A stretch of DNA of 64,000 nucleotides from NCBI GenBank assembly GCA_963728935.1, contig CAVSMC010000008.1:124001-188000 (forward strand), in the 5' to 3' direction. The DNA comes from CAVSMC01 sp963728935 (GTDB taxonomy: Bacteria; Pseudomonadota; Gammaproteobacteria; Burkholderiales; Casimicrobiaceae). Both the position numbers and the translations under genes were made by a program. The notes beneath the pieces were generated by a model, which had not been told where the DNA came from, did not search any database, and worked only from the letters and a program-made list of their open reading frames with translations. Of this stretch, positions 7,452 through 15,716 are shown piece by piece (position 1 is the first letter of the stretch; every line of letters begins with the position of its first letter).

Positions 7452-8934
7452 CACCGTTGATCAGCGCGCGCGCCGCGCCGATCAATTCGCTCGCGGTGAC
7501 GCCTACCGGCCCCTTGCCGGCGGCCACGCAGGCGTCGGCGGCCGCGCCGTGCAGGCACACCGCGATCCGAAGCGCGCTTTTCGCGTCGACGTGCTGCGCG
7601 AGCATCGCGCCCGCCATACCGGCGAGCACGTCGCCGGTGCCGGCGGTCGCGAGCGCGGGATTGCCCGTTGCGTTGATGTCCCAGGTGCCGTCAGGATGCG
7701 CGAGCACGCTTCCCGCGCCCTTGAGGACGACGTGCGCATGGAGCTTGTCCGCGAGCTCGAGCGCGGCGCCGACGCGGTCGGCCTGGATGGCCGCCGTGGC
7801 GAGGCCGAGCAACCGTCCTGCTTCGGCGGGATGCGGTGTCGCGAGCGTCGGGGCGCCGCGCGCACGGGCGCTTGCCGCAAGCGCTGCATCGGTGGCAACC
7901 GCGTTCAACGCATCGGCGTCGAGCACGACCGGCACCGTCATCGCGAGCACCTTGGCGACGCGCGCGCGCGTCGCGCCGCCGCTGCCGAGGCCCGGCCCGC
8001 AGACGACGACGTCGGGGCCATCGCCGAGCACGACGTCGGCTGCGCGCAACATCAGCTCCGGCTGACCCCAATCGACGGCCGGATGGTCGTCGGCGGCGAA
8101 TCCGATCCACACCTTGCCGGCACCCACGCCGAGCGCTGCACGGCCGGCGAGCAGCGGCGCGCCGACCATACCGCTCGCGCCGCCGATGATCCCGATCGTG
8201 CCGAACGTTCCCTTGTGCACGTTGCGCTCGCGCCGCTTCAACGGCCGCGGGAGCGCCGATGCAAGCGGCGTCCAGTCGAGCCTGTGTCCGCGCGCCGGGC
8301 GGCCGGGGGCAGGCTCGACGCCGAGCGTATGCACGGAGACGTCGCCGCACGCGTCCAGACCGTCGGAGGTCAGCAGGCCCGGCTTCAAGCCGATGAACGT
8401 CGCCGTCGCGCGCGCCCGGATGCACGCGCCGAGCGTGGTTCCCGTCTCGGCGTCGAGCCCGCTCGGAACGTCGACGGCGAGGATCGGCGCACCGGTGTTG
8501 TTCGCCCAGGCGACCCACGCCGTGTGCTCGGCTGAAAGCGGGCGCGTGAGACCGATGCCGAACAGCCCGTCGACGATCAGCTCGCCGCGCCAGCTCTGCG
8601 GCAACTCACGCACCGTCGTGCCGCCCGCGTCGAGCCATGCGCGATGCGCCGCCGCAGCGTCCGACGACAGGCGGTCAGGCAGCCCGGCGAACGCGACGGT
8701 GACGTCGAAGAACCATTGCCGCAGCAACCGAGCGACGACGAACGCATCGCCGCCGTTGTTGCCCGGACCAGCGAGCACGAGTACCTTGCCGCCGCGTCCG
8801 CCCGCGAGATCGCGCCCGCGTTGCGCGGCCGCCGCCCCCGCGCGCTCCATCAACGGAAGGCCGCGCGCCGACGCTTCGATGGCCCGCAAGTCGGCGGTGC
8901 GGTAGATCGGCGCCAGCGTGGCCATTTCGCTCAT
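7441..8934 (-). CDS. nnr: Bifunctional NAD(P)HX epimerase/dehydratase Nnr
   Basis: This metabolite-repair enzyme restores hydrated NAD(P)H. It is 497 residues with two domains. The N-terminal YjeF_N epimerase carries GPGNNGGDAFVVARLL near residue 56. The C-terminal ADP/ATP-dependent dehydratase is ribokinase-like, with GIIGGASGMVGAPLLAGRA near residue 250, VVCGPGLGSGG near residue 310 and ATAGTGDVLAGMAGAML near residue 432. A perfect TATAAT lies five bases upstream of the first ATG; a second ATG three codons in may be the real start. Confidence 0.93.
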   Translation of the reverse strand: MSEMATLAPIYRTADLRAIEASARGLPLMERAGAAAAQRGRDLAGGRGGKVLVLAGPGNNGGDAFVVARLLRQWFFDVTVAFAGLPDRLSSDAAAAHRAWLDAGGTTVRELPQSWRGELIVDGLFGIGLTRPLSAEHTAWVAWANNTGAPILAVDVPSGLDAETGTTLGACIRARATATFIGLKPGLLTSDGLDACGDVSVHTLGVEPAPGRPARGHRLDWTPLASALPRPLKRRERNVHKGTFGTIGIIGGASGMVGAPLLAGRAALGVGAGKVWIGFAADDHPAVDWGQPELMLRAADVVLGDGPDVVVCGPGLGSGGATRARVAKVLAMTVPVVLDADALNAVATDAALAASARARGAPTLATPHPAEAGRLLGLATAAIQADRVGAALELADKLHAHVVLKGAGSVLAHPDGTWDINATGNPALATAGTGDVLAGMAGAMLAQHVDAKSALRIAVCLHGAAADACVAAGKGPVGVTASELIGAARALINGARE

Positions 8935-8939
8935 GCTCG

Positions 8940-8945
8940 ATTATA
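8940..8945 (-). promoter_or_regulatory. Candidate -10 box of nnr
   Basis: On the reverse strand a perfect TATAAT ends only five bases before the nnr ATG. A sigma-70 start point would fall on or next to the initiation codon, predicting a leaderless message. No good -35 hexamer is visible. Confidence 0.45.
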
Positions 8946-8999
8946 GGGCTGCGGTGCGATCGCGATTTCGATGCGTGCGTGCCGTCCCCATCGGCAAAA

Positions 9000-9029
9000 T
9001 GGACAAACCCGCGCGCACGCCGCTACACT
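9000..9029 (+). promoter_or_regulatory. Candidate sigma-70 promoter of the gltIJKL operon
   Basis: TGGACA at 9000-9005 and TACACT at 9024-9029 are separated by 18 bases. They lie about 115 bases upstream of the binding-protein start, leaving an untranslated leader. This is a consensus judgement only. Confidence 0.4.
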
Positions 9030-9144
9030 AGCCCATGTCATTCGGCCGGTTGGAGCTGGCCGGTCCGGCTTTCCATTCCGCCAAGTCCCGACGGCGGCCA
9101 TCGTTCATCGCAGCCCGGCGGGCTCGCACGACAGGAGATTTTCG

Positions 9145-10038
9145 ATGACCTTTCGCATATACGCCACCGTTGCGCTCGCTGCGGCGGTGTTCGCGCTGAC
9201 CGCGCAAGCGCAAGAGCTCACCGGCACGCTGAAGAAGATCAAGGAGACCGGCGCGATCACGATCGGTCATCGCGAATCGTCGATCCCCTTCAGCTATCTC
9301 GATGACAAGCAGCAGCCGGTCGGCTACGCGATGGACCTGTGCATGAAGGTCGTCGACGCGGTCAAATCCGAGCTCAAGCTGCCGAACCTCAAGGTCAACT
9401 ACCAGCCGGTGACATCGTCGAACCGCATCCCGCTGCTGCAGAACGGCACGATCGACATGGAGTGCGGGTCGACCACCAACAGCGTCGACCGGCAAAAGCA
9501 GGTCTCGTTCAGCCCGACCTATTTCGTGATCAACGTGACCGCGGCGGTGAAGAAGACCTCGGGCATCAAGACGCTCGCCGACCTGAACGGCAAGACGATC
9601 TCGACGACGTCGGGAACGACTTCGGTCCCGCTTTTGAAGAAGTACGCGAAGACCGAGCACGCCGAGGTGAAGGAGATCTACGGCAAGGACCACGCGGAGT
9701 CGATGCAGCTGCTCGCGACCGACCGTTCGTCCGCGTTCGTGATGGACGACGTGCTCCTCGCCGGCCAGATCGCGAACGCGCAGCATCCCGGCGACTACAT
9801 GATCATCCCGGAGTCGCTGCGCACCGAGCCCTACGGCGCGATGATTCGCAAGGACGACCCGCAGTTCAAGGCGCTGGTCGACAAGGCGTTCACGCAGGTC
9901 ATGAAATCCGGCGAGATGACGAAGATCTACAACAAATGGTTCACGAGCCCGATCCCGCCGCGCGGCGTCAACATGAACTTCCCGATGACGCCGGCGATCA
10001 AGGAGGCGCTCGCCAACCCCAACGACAAGGGCGTCTAG
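9145..10038 (+). CDS. gltI: Periplasmic glutamate/aspartate-binding protein
   Basis: This is the solute-binding component of a polar amino-acid ABC importer. The ATG at 9145 follows AGGAG and gives 297 residues with a signal peptide ending ...ALTAQAQ. An earlier frame start at 8971 would hide it. Family features are TGAITIGHRESSIPFSYLD near residue 40, GYAMDLC, CGSTTNSVDRQKQVSFSPTY near residue 110 and a C-terminal EPYGAMIRKDDPQF. The three downstream genes encode the matching permeases and ATPase. Confidence 0.9.
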   Translation: MTFRIYATVALAAAVFALTAQAQELTGTLKKIKETGAITIGHRESSIPFSYLDDKQQPVGYAMDLCMKVVDAVKSELKLPNLKVNYQPVTSSNRIPLLQNGTIDMECGSTTNSVDRQKQVSFSPTYFVINVTAAVKKTSGIKTLADLNGKTISTTSGTTSVPLLKKYAKTEHAEVKEIYGKDHAESMQLLATDRSSAFVMDDVLLAGQIANAQHPGDYMIIPESLRTEPYGAMIRKDDPQFKALVDKAFTQVMKSGEMTKIYNKWFTSPIPPRGVNMNFPMTPAIKEALANPNDKGV

Positions 10039-10078
10039 TCGAACGCGCGCCTGCGCGCCGCCCCGCGCGAGGTATCCG

Positions 10079-10819
10079 ATGGGCTACAACTGGAACTGGG
10101 GCGTCTTCTTCCAGGAGACGCCCGAAGGGGGCACCGAGTACTGGCAATTTCTGTTGAGCGGCTTTTACTGGACGATCGCGGTGTCGGCGTGCGCGTGGAT
10201 CATCGCCATCGTGCTCGGCGCGGTCATCGGCACGATACGTACGACGCAGCGGCCGTTGCTGGTGCACTTCGGCAACGCGTGGGTCGAGCTCTTCCGCAAC
10301 GTTCCGCTGCTCGTCCAGATGTTCCTCTGGTATTTCGTCGTGCCGGAATTCATTCCACCGCTCAAACGCTGGGTCGTCGCCGCCGACCCCGCGCAAGCGC
10401 AGTTCCTCGCCGCGGTGCTTTGCCTCGGTTTGTTCACGTCGGCGCGCGTTGCCGAGCAAGTGCGCGCGGGCATCCAGTCGCTGCCGCGCGGGCAGCGGAT
10501 GGCCGCCATGGCGCTCGGCCTCACGCAGCCGCAGGTCTACCGCTACGTGCTGCTGCCGATGGCGCTTCGCATCGTGATCCCGCCGCTCACGAGCGAGACG
10601 ATGAACCTGATCAAGAACTCGTCGATCGCGCTCACGATCGGGCTCGCCGAGCTCACCTTCCGCTCGCGCGAGATCGGCGAGTACACGTTCAATTTCTTCG
10701 AGGCCTTCACCGCGGCTACGCTCATCTACATCGTGATCGCGATGACGGCCAACCGCGTGATGGCGGTCGTCGAGCGGCGCACCGCGGTGCCCGGCTTCAT
10801 CGTCGGCGGAGCGAAGTGA
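10079..10819 (+). CDS. gltJ: Glutamate/aspartate ABC transporter permease
   Basis: This inner-membrane permease is 246 residues and hydrophobic. It carries the EAA-type loop (QSLPRGQRMAAMALGLTQPQ near residue 140) that contacts the ATPase. An N-terminal SGFYWTIAVSACAWIIAIV segment is typical of GltJ. GAGG precedes the start. It belongs to the operon gltI-gltJ-gltK-gltL. Confidence 0.9.
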   Translation: MGYNWNWGVFFQETPEGGTEYWQFLLSGFYWTIAVSACAWIIAIVLGAVIGTIRTTQRPLLVHFGNAWVELFRNVPLLVQMFLWYFVVPEFIPPLKRWVVAADPAQAQFLAAVLCLGLFTSARVAEQVRAGIQSLPRGQRMAAMALGLTQPQVYRYVLLPMALRIVIPPLTSETMNLIKNSSIALTIGLAELTFRSREIGEYTFNFFEAFTAATLIYIVIAMTANRVMAVVERRTAVPGFIVGGAK

Positions 10820-10826
10820 GCGAGAC

Positions 10827-11510
10827 ATGAACCTCGACTTCAGCGTCATCGAGGGCTCGCTCGGCTATCTGTGGAAAGGGATGCAGTACACGGTCCAGCT
10901 TACCGCCATCGCCGCGGTCGGCGGACTGTTCTTCGGGACGCTGCTCGCGCTCGCGCGGCTGTCGCCGATCAAGCCGCTCGCATTCTTCGCGGCGGGTTAC
11001 GTGAACCTGATGCGCTCGATCCCGCTGGTCCTGGTGATCTTCTGGTTCTTCTTCCTGGGACCGTTCGTGCTGCAGTGGCTGGGCGGGGGCGACCGGCCGC
11101 CGCCGATCGGGGCGGAGCGCTCGGCGATCGTCACGTTCATCATGTTCGAAGCGGCGTACTTCTGCGAGATCATGCGCGCGGGCATCCAGTCGATCTCGAA
11201 GGGGCAGGTCCATTCGGCCTATGCGCTCGGACTCACTTACGCGCAGTCGATGCGCCTCGTCATTCTGCCGCAGGCGTTTCGCAACATGATCCCGGTGCTC
11301 CTGACGCAGACGATCATCCTGTTCCAGGACACGTCACTCGTCTACGTGATCTCGGCGACCGATTTCGTCGGTGCGGCCTCGAAGATCGCGCAGCGCGATT
11401 CGAGGCTCGTCGAGATGTACCTGTTCGTCGCCGTCGTCTATTTCGTGCTGTGCTACACGCTGTCGTACATGGTCAAGCGCCTGCAGACGAAGATCGCCGT
11501 GATTCGTTGA
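10827..11510 (+). CDS. gltK: Glutamate/aspartate ABC transporter permease
   Basis: The second permease subunit, 227 residues, starts eight bases after gltJ. Its EAA loop (QSISKGQVHSAYALGLTYAQ near residue 122) and PQAFRNMIPVLLTQTIILFQDTSL-like region match GltK. It would form the heterodimeric channel with GltJ. Confidence 0.9.
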   Translation: MNLDFSVIEGSLGYLWKGMQYTVQLTAIAAVGGLFFGTLLALARLSPIKPLAFFAAGYVNLMRSIPLVLVIFWFFFLGPFVLQWLGGGDRPPPIGAERSAIVTFIMFEAAYFCEIMRAGIQSISKGQVHSAYALGLTYAQSMRLVILPQAFRNMIPVLLTQTIILFQDTSLVYVISATDFVGAASKIAQRDSRLVEMYLFVAVVYFVLCYTLSYMVKRLQTKIAVIR

Positions 11511-11520
11511 GGAACCCGCA

Positions 11521-12255
11521 ATGCCGATGATCGACATCCAGGACGTTTCGAAATGGTACGGCAGCTTTCAGGTGCTGACCGATTGCACGACCAAAGTGGA
11601 GAAGGGCGAGGTCGTCGTCGTCTGCGGGCCGTCGGGATCGGGCAAGTCGACGTTGATCAAGACGGTGAACGCGCTCGAGCCTTTCCAGAAGGGGCGGATC
11701 ACCGTCAACGGCGTCCCGGTCCACGATCCGAAGACGAATCTGCCGAGGCTTCGCGCGCACGTCGGCATGGTATTCCAGCATTTCGAGCTCTTCCCTCATT
11801 TGTCGATCACCCAGAACCTGACGCTTGCGCAGGTCAAGGTGCTCGGACGCAATGCCGACGAGGCGCGGGAGCGCGGGTTGAAGCTCCTCGATCGCGTCGG
11901 TCTGATCGCGCAGAAGGACAAGTTCCCCGGTCAGCTCTCGGGCGGCCAGCAGCAGCGCGTCGCGATCGCCCGCGCGCTGTCGATGGACCCGATCTGCATG
12001 CTCTTCGACGAGCCGACGTCCGCGCTCGACCCGGAGATGATCAACGAGGTGCTCGACGTGATGGTTCAGCTCGCGAAGGAAGGCATGACGATGATGGTCG
12101 TCACCCACGAGATGGGCTTCGCGCGAAAGGTCGCGCACCGCGTGATCTTCATGGACCTCGGACACATCGTCGAGGATGCGACCAAGGACGACTTCTTCGG
12201 CACGCCACGCTCGGAACGCGCGCAGCAGTTCCTAGCGAAGATCCTGCATCATTGA
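11521..12255 (+). CDS. gltL: Glutamate/aspartate ABC transporter ATP-binding protein
   Basis: The ATPase subunit is 244 residues. Walker A is GPSGSGKST near residue 36, the ABC signature LSGGQQQRVAIARAL near residue 140, Walker B MLFDEPTSALDPE near residue 160, and the switch histidine is in VVTHEMGFARK. It ends the operon and converges on the GDSL gene after about 40 bases. Confidence 0.93.
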   Translation: MPMIDIQDVSKWYGSFQVLTDCTTKVEKGEVVVVCGPSGSGKSTLIKTVNALEPFQKGRITVNGVPVHDPKTNLPRLRAHVGMVFQHFELFPHLSITQNLTLAQVKVLGRNADEARERGLKLLDRVGLIAQKDKFPGQLSGGQQQRVAIARALSMDPICMLFDEPTSALDPEMINEVLDVMVQLAKEGMTMMVVTHEMGFARKVAHRVIFMDLGHIVEDATKDDFFGTPRSERAQQFLAKILHH

Positions 12256-12297
12256 TCGCGTTCCTCGGCCGCGGGCTCGTTTCGCGCGCCGCGGCGC

Positions 12298-13281
12298 TCA
12301 GGCGACGCCGTTGTTGCGGGACCGCCGCATGGCCAGCATCGCGATCAAGCCCGCGACCACGAGCAGCAACGCCGCCGGCTCGGGGACCGCAGCCAACGCC
12401 GTCGCGGCAATCAGCTCGTGGCCGCGCGCCGACGGATGGAACGCATCCCAGAAGAGGAAGCTGTCCGGCGTTGCGCAGACCGGTCCCGGCGCACCGGTGG
12501 CGCCGAGCTTGCAGGGATCGGTGACGTTGGTGAAGCCGAACGCCGCGGGACTGGCGACCGCAGCGTCCAACAGCGTGTGAAGGTCGAGACGATCGAGCGA
12601 CAGACCGGCGTGCCCGGCCACGTCGGCGCTGAGCAAGGCGCTCAACGTCCCGTTGAAAACATCCGTGAGCGCCGTCGCTCCCGCAACGACGGCGGGCCCC
12701 GCGGCCGCGGCGAGCGGTGTCTTGCCGATGTCGGGAAGGTTTCCGACGAGAAGATTGCGCGCGCCCGCCGCGTAGAGCGCATCGATCATCGCGTCGATGG
12801 CGATCGCGCCGTTGATGATGTTGACTGCCGCCGTTGCCGGATCCTTGAGCGCGTCGTTGATGTCGTTCGCGCCGCCGAGGATCACGTACAGCGCGTTCGG
12901 GTCGGCGACACCGCCGGTCGCGGCGAAATACAGACCGAGCTGCTGCGGAAGCTCGGGCGTTGGGCGTCCATAGTCGATGACCGTGGCGCCCGCGAATGCG
13001 AAGTTGGTGCCGCCGAGCAGCGAAGGCGTCGCCGAGCGCCCGAGGTCGCCCGCGAGAATCTCGGTCCACAGCGGGCCGTTCGAAAATCGGCCGTTGAAGT
13101 ACGGAGGCGACGCGGGAACGGCGCCTCCGGTGCTGAGGAAGACGTTTCCGGTATCGGAGAGGCTGTCGCCGAAAAACACGAGCTGCGTGAACGAGGCGAC
13201 CGCCGGCGAGCTGATCGCGCCGAAGAAAGCCAACGCGACAAGGCTGCGGCGCAACGCGCTACCAATAGAGCGGACTTTCAT
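12298..13281 (-). CDS. PEP-CTERM GDSL/SGNH esterase
   Basis: The ATG at 13281 has a strong GGGGGAGG ribosome-binding site and gives about 327 residues. A signal peptide (SLVALAFFGAISSPAVA) is followed by SGNH block I (VFFGDSLSDTGNVF), the block III asparagine in VILGGANDIND and the catalytic DAFHPSARGH near the C-terminus. The tail is VPEPAAL, a hydrophobic helix and RRSR, a PEP-CTERM sorting signal. That predicts processing by an exosortase encoded elsewhere and export, usually with exopolysaccharide. The substrate is unknown. Confidence 0.88.
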   Translation of the reverse strand: MKVRSIGSALRRSLVALAFFGAISSPAVASFTQLVFFGDSLSDTGNVFLSTGGAVPASPPYFNGRFSNGPLWTEILAGDLGRSATPSLLGGTNFAFAGATVIDYGRPTPELPQQLGLYFAATGGVADPNALYVILGGANDINDALKDPATAAVNIINGAIAIDAMIDALYAAGARNLLVGNLPDIGKTPLAAAAGPAVVAGATALTDVFNGTLSALLSADVAGHAGLSLDRLDLHTLLDAAVASPAAFGFTNVTDPCKLGATGAPGPVCATPDSFLFWDAFHPSARGHELIAATALAAVPEPAALLLVVAGLIAMLAMRRSRNNGVA

Positions 13282-13404
13282 ACGCCTCCCCCTGTTTGCG
13301 CACCAACGCTTGTGACGATCGGGCGCCTTGGGCAAGGAGCCGCATTGGAATCGCTGGTGGTTATCGAGATCATATGACAAGTGGACCGCCGGAGGGAAAT
13401 GTCG

Positions 13405-14055
13405 CTACCCGTTCGCGAGCCTCGCGAGCGCCGCGTCGTAACCCTTCTCCAGCGTCGCGGTCGAGTCGGCCTCGACGCCGATGTCGTGGAGCAATCCGTC
13501 GCGAAGCCCGTACACGAGCCCGTGCAGCGTCACCGGCTGGCCGCGCCCCCATGCGTTCTGCACGATCGTCGTTCGCGACACGTGAACGACCTGCTCGATC
13601 ACGTTGAGCTCGCACAACCTGTCGGCGCGCGTCGTGTCGTCGAGCGCGCGCGCGAGGATGCCGGCGTGCTTTGCGGCAACGTCCTGTACGTGCTGGAGCC
13701 AGTTGTCGATCAAGCCGTGCGCCTTGCCGTCGAGCGCTGCGCGTACGCCGCCGCAGCCGTAATGTCCGACCACCATCACGTGCTCGACGGCGAGCACGTC
13801 GAGCGCGTATTGAAGAACCGACAGGCAATTGAAATCGGTATGAACGACGACGTTCGCGACGTTGCGATGGACGAAGAGCTCGCCCGGCTCGAGGTCGACG
13901 ATCTCGTTCGCGGGCACGCGGCTGTCGGCGCAGCCGATCCACAGATAGCGCGGCGATTGTTGGGCCGCGAGATGGCCGAAGAAGCCCGGTCGGCGTATCT
14001 CGACGGCGGCAGCCCACGCGCGGTTGCGCTCGAGCAGATGGCGGATCGAGGACAT
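13405..14055 (-). CDS. can: Beta-class carbonic anhydrase
   Basis: This enzyme interconverts CO2 and bicarbonate. It is 216 residues. Zinc-site residues are visible: Cys with the Asp-Arg dyad in CADSRVPANEI near residue 42, and His/Cys in VGHYGCGGV near residue 99. FVHRNVANVV near residue 62 is also typical. The length matches the Can/CynT family. Confidence 0.92.
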   Translation of the reverse strand: MSSIRHLLERNRAWAAAVEIRRPGFFGHLAAQQSPRYLWIGCADSRVPANEIVDLEPGELFVHRNVANVVVHTDFNCLSVLQYALDVLAVEHVMVVGHYGCGGVRAALDGKAHGLIDNWLQHVQDVAAKHAGILARALDDTTRADRLCELNVIEQVVHVSRTTIVQNAWGRGQPVTLHGLVYGLRDGLLHDIGVEADSTATLEKGYDAALARLANG

Positions 14056-14151
14056 CGCGTCTCCCTTCGATGATCGCCGTCGATGATACCGGGCGGCGCG
14101 CAGGACTGGTTCATCCGCGCCGCGACGCCCGCCCGAGCCGATTCCCCGGTG

Positions 14152-14157
14152 TATAAT
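14152..14157 (+). promoter_or_regulatory. Candidate -10 box of guaC
   Basis: A perfect TATAAT lies 50 bases upstream of the guaC ATG. No convincing -35 box is visible 16-18 bases before it. Confidence 0.5.
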
Positions 14158-14162
14158 CGATC

Positions 14163-14189
14163 AACGCCGGCCGCCGTGTCGGCGTTTTT
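14163..14189 (+). promoter_or_regulatory. Terminator-like hairpin in the guaC leader
   Basis: AACGCCG (14163-14169) pairs with CGGCGTT (14180-14186) around a ten-base loop and runs into five T residues. Because it lies between the -10 box and the gene, it would form at the very 5' end of the transcript. It could be an attenuator or a stabilising 5' hairpin; no ligand-binding fold was recognised. Confidence 0.45.
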
Positions 14190-14206
14190 CGCGTCGGGAG
14201 GATGCG

Positions 14207-15247
14207 ATGCGCATCGACAACGAACTGAAGCTCGACTTCAAGGACGTGCTGATCCGTCCGAAGCGCTCGACGCTCACGACGCGATCCGAGGTCGACATCT
14301 CGCGCGAGTTCCGTTTCCGGCACGCCAACATCGAATACGCCGGCATTCCGATCGTCGCGTCGAACATGGACACGACCGGCACGTTCGAGATGGCGCGAGC
14401 GCTCGACGCTTTCAAGCTGTCGACCGCGCTGATGAAGCACTACGAGATCGACGAGCTCGTCGGCTTCTTCCGCGGGCTCGAGCGCAAGTCGGCGGCGTTC
14501 TATTCGATGGGCATCACCAAGCAGGACGAGGAGAAGTTCCGCCGGGCGATCGACGCTGCCGGCGACGCGATCGGCTATGTGTGCATCGACGTCGCCAACG
14601 GCTACACGGAGAGCTTCGTGCGATTCGTCGCGAAGATTCGCGAGGCGTTCCCCAAGCTCGTCATCATGGCCGGCAACGTCGTCACCGGCGAAATGACCGA
14701 GCAACTGATCCTTTCCGGCGCCGACATCGTCAAGGTCGGCATCGGGCCGGGCTCGGTGTGCACGACCCGGCAGATGACCGGCGTCGGTTATCCGCAGCTT
14801 TCCGCGATCATCGACTGCGCGGACGCGGCGCATGGCCTCGAGGGTCACATCTGCGCGGACGGCGGATGCGCGACGCCCGGGGATATCGCAAAGGCGTTCG
14901 GCGGCGGCGCCGACTTCGTGATGTTGGGCGGCATGTTCGCCGGCTGCGACGAATGCGGCAGCGATGTCGTCGAGCGCGACGGCAAGCGCTTCCAACGCTT
15001 CTATGGGATGAGCAGCCGCACGGCGATGGAGCGCTATTCAGGCGGCGTTTCGCACTACCGTGCCGCCGAGGGCAAGGAAGTGCTCGTTGCGCTGCGAGGC
15101 CCGGTTGCCGACGTCGCGCAGGAAATGCTCGGCGGCGTTCGCTCCGCGTGCACGTACGTCGGTGCGCGGCGCCTGCGCGAGCTGTCGAAGCGCACGACGT
15201 TCATCCGCGTGGCTCAGCAGTCGAACGAGGTGTTCGGCAAGACGTGA
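14207..15247 (+). CDS. guaC: GMP reductase
   Basis: GMP reductase converts GMP to IMP with NADPH in purine salvage. The product is 346 residues, the size of E. coli-type GuaC, and starts at ATG after GGGAGG. Diagnostic segments are LDFKDVLIRPKRS at the N-terminus, SNMDTTGTFEMARAL near residue 48, and the catalytic-cysteine loop GIGPGSVCTTRQMTG near residue 181. It lacks the CBS domains of IMP dehydrogenase. purL, another purine gene, lies 0.5 kb downstream. Confidence 0.95.
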   Translation: MRIDNELKLDFKDVLIRPKRSTLTTRSEVDISREFRFRHANIEYAGIPIVASNMDTTGTFEMARALDAFKLSTALMKHYEIDELVGFFRGLERKSAAFYSMGITKQDEEKFRRAIDAAGDAIGYVCIDVANGYTESFVRFVAKIREAFPKLVIMAGNVVTGEMTEQLILSGADIVKVGIGPGSVCTTRQMTGVGYPQLSAIIDCADAAHGLEGHICADGGCATPGDIAKAFGGGADFVMLGGMFAGCDECGSDVVERDGKRFQRFYGMSSRTAMERYSGGVSHYRAAEGKEVLVALRGPVADVAQEMLGGVRSACTYVGARRLRELSKRTTFIRVAQQSNEVFGKT

Positions 15248-15273
15248 GCGCGATCCCCGCCGGGGTAGGCGCG

Positions 15274-15447
15274 TCAGAAGTTGCCGGAGCGCGTGATCGT
15301 CACGTCGGATTGCGGGCAGAACTCCTTTTCCGAGTGGCGCGCAGCGCGGTCCTGCTCGCTCGCCATGTGGCAGAGCACATAGACGAACAGCGTGAGGAAC
15401 CCCAAGCCCACACCCACCAGCACTACCCAACCCAGATCGACGTCCAT
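15274..15447 (-). CDS. Small single-pass membrane protein
   Basis: A 57-residue frame starts at ATG 15447 behind a strong GGGAGGGCGA ribosome-binding site. It has one N-terminal transmembrane helix (WVVLVGVGLGFLTLFVYVL) followed by a short charged tail containing HSEKEFCPQSD. It lies in the gap between guaC and purL on the opposite strand. The ribosome-binding site and single clean helix argue it is real. No family is recognised. Confidence 0.6.
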   Translation of the reverse strand: MDVDLGWVVLVGVGLGFLTLFVYVLCHMASEQDRAARHSEKEFCPQSDVTITRSGNF

Positions 15448-15716
15448 TCGCCCTCCCCGTTACGCCTTCTTGAGGCGCTGGCGCTCACGGAGTTATTCGG
15501 TCCGGCAGGCCATGCCGGGTTGCACTTCGATCGCCGTCCGCTCCCGTCCTTTTCAAGCGACGACCGCCGAACGGCGCTCCCCAACGCAACGATCATACAG
15601 CACGGAGAACGGCGCGACGGTCAATAAACCGATAGTGCGTTGAACGTGCGGGAAAATGTGCGAGGAAACACACATCCTTTTACTGTAGAATCCCCCTTTA
15701 CGTCCTCGCGTTGGAC

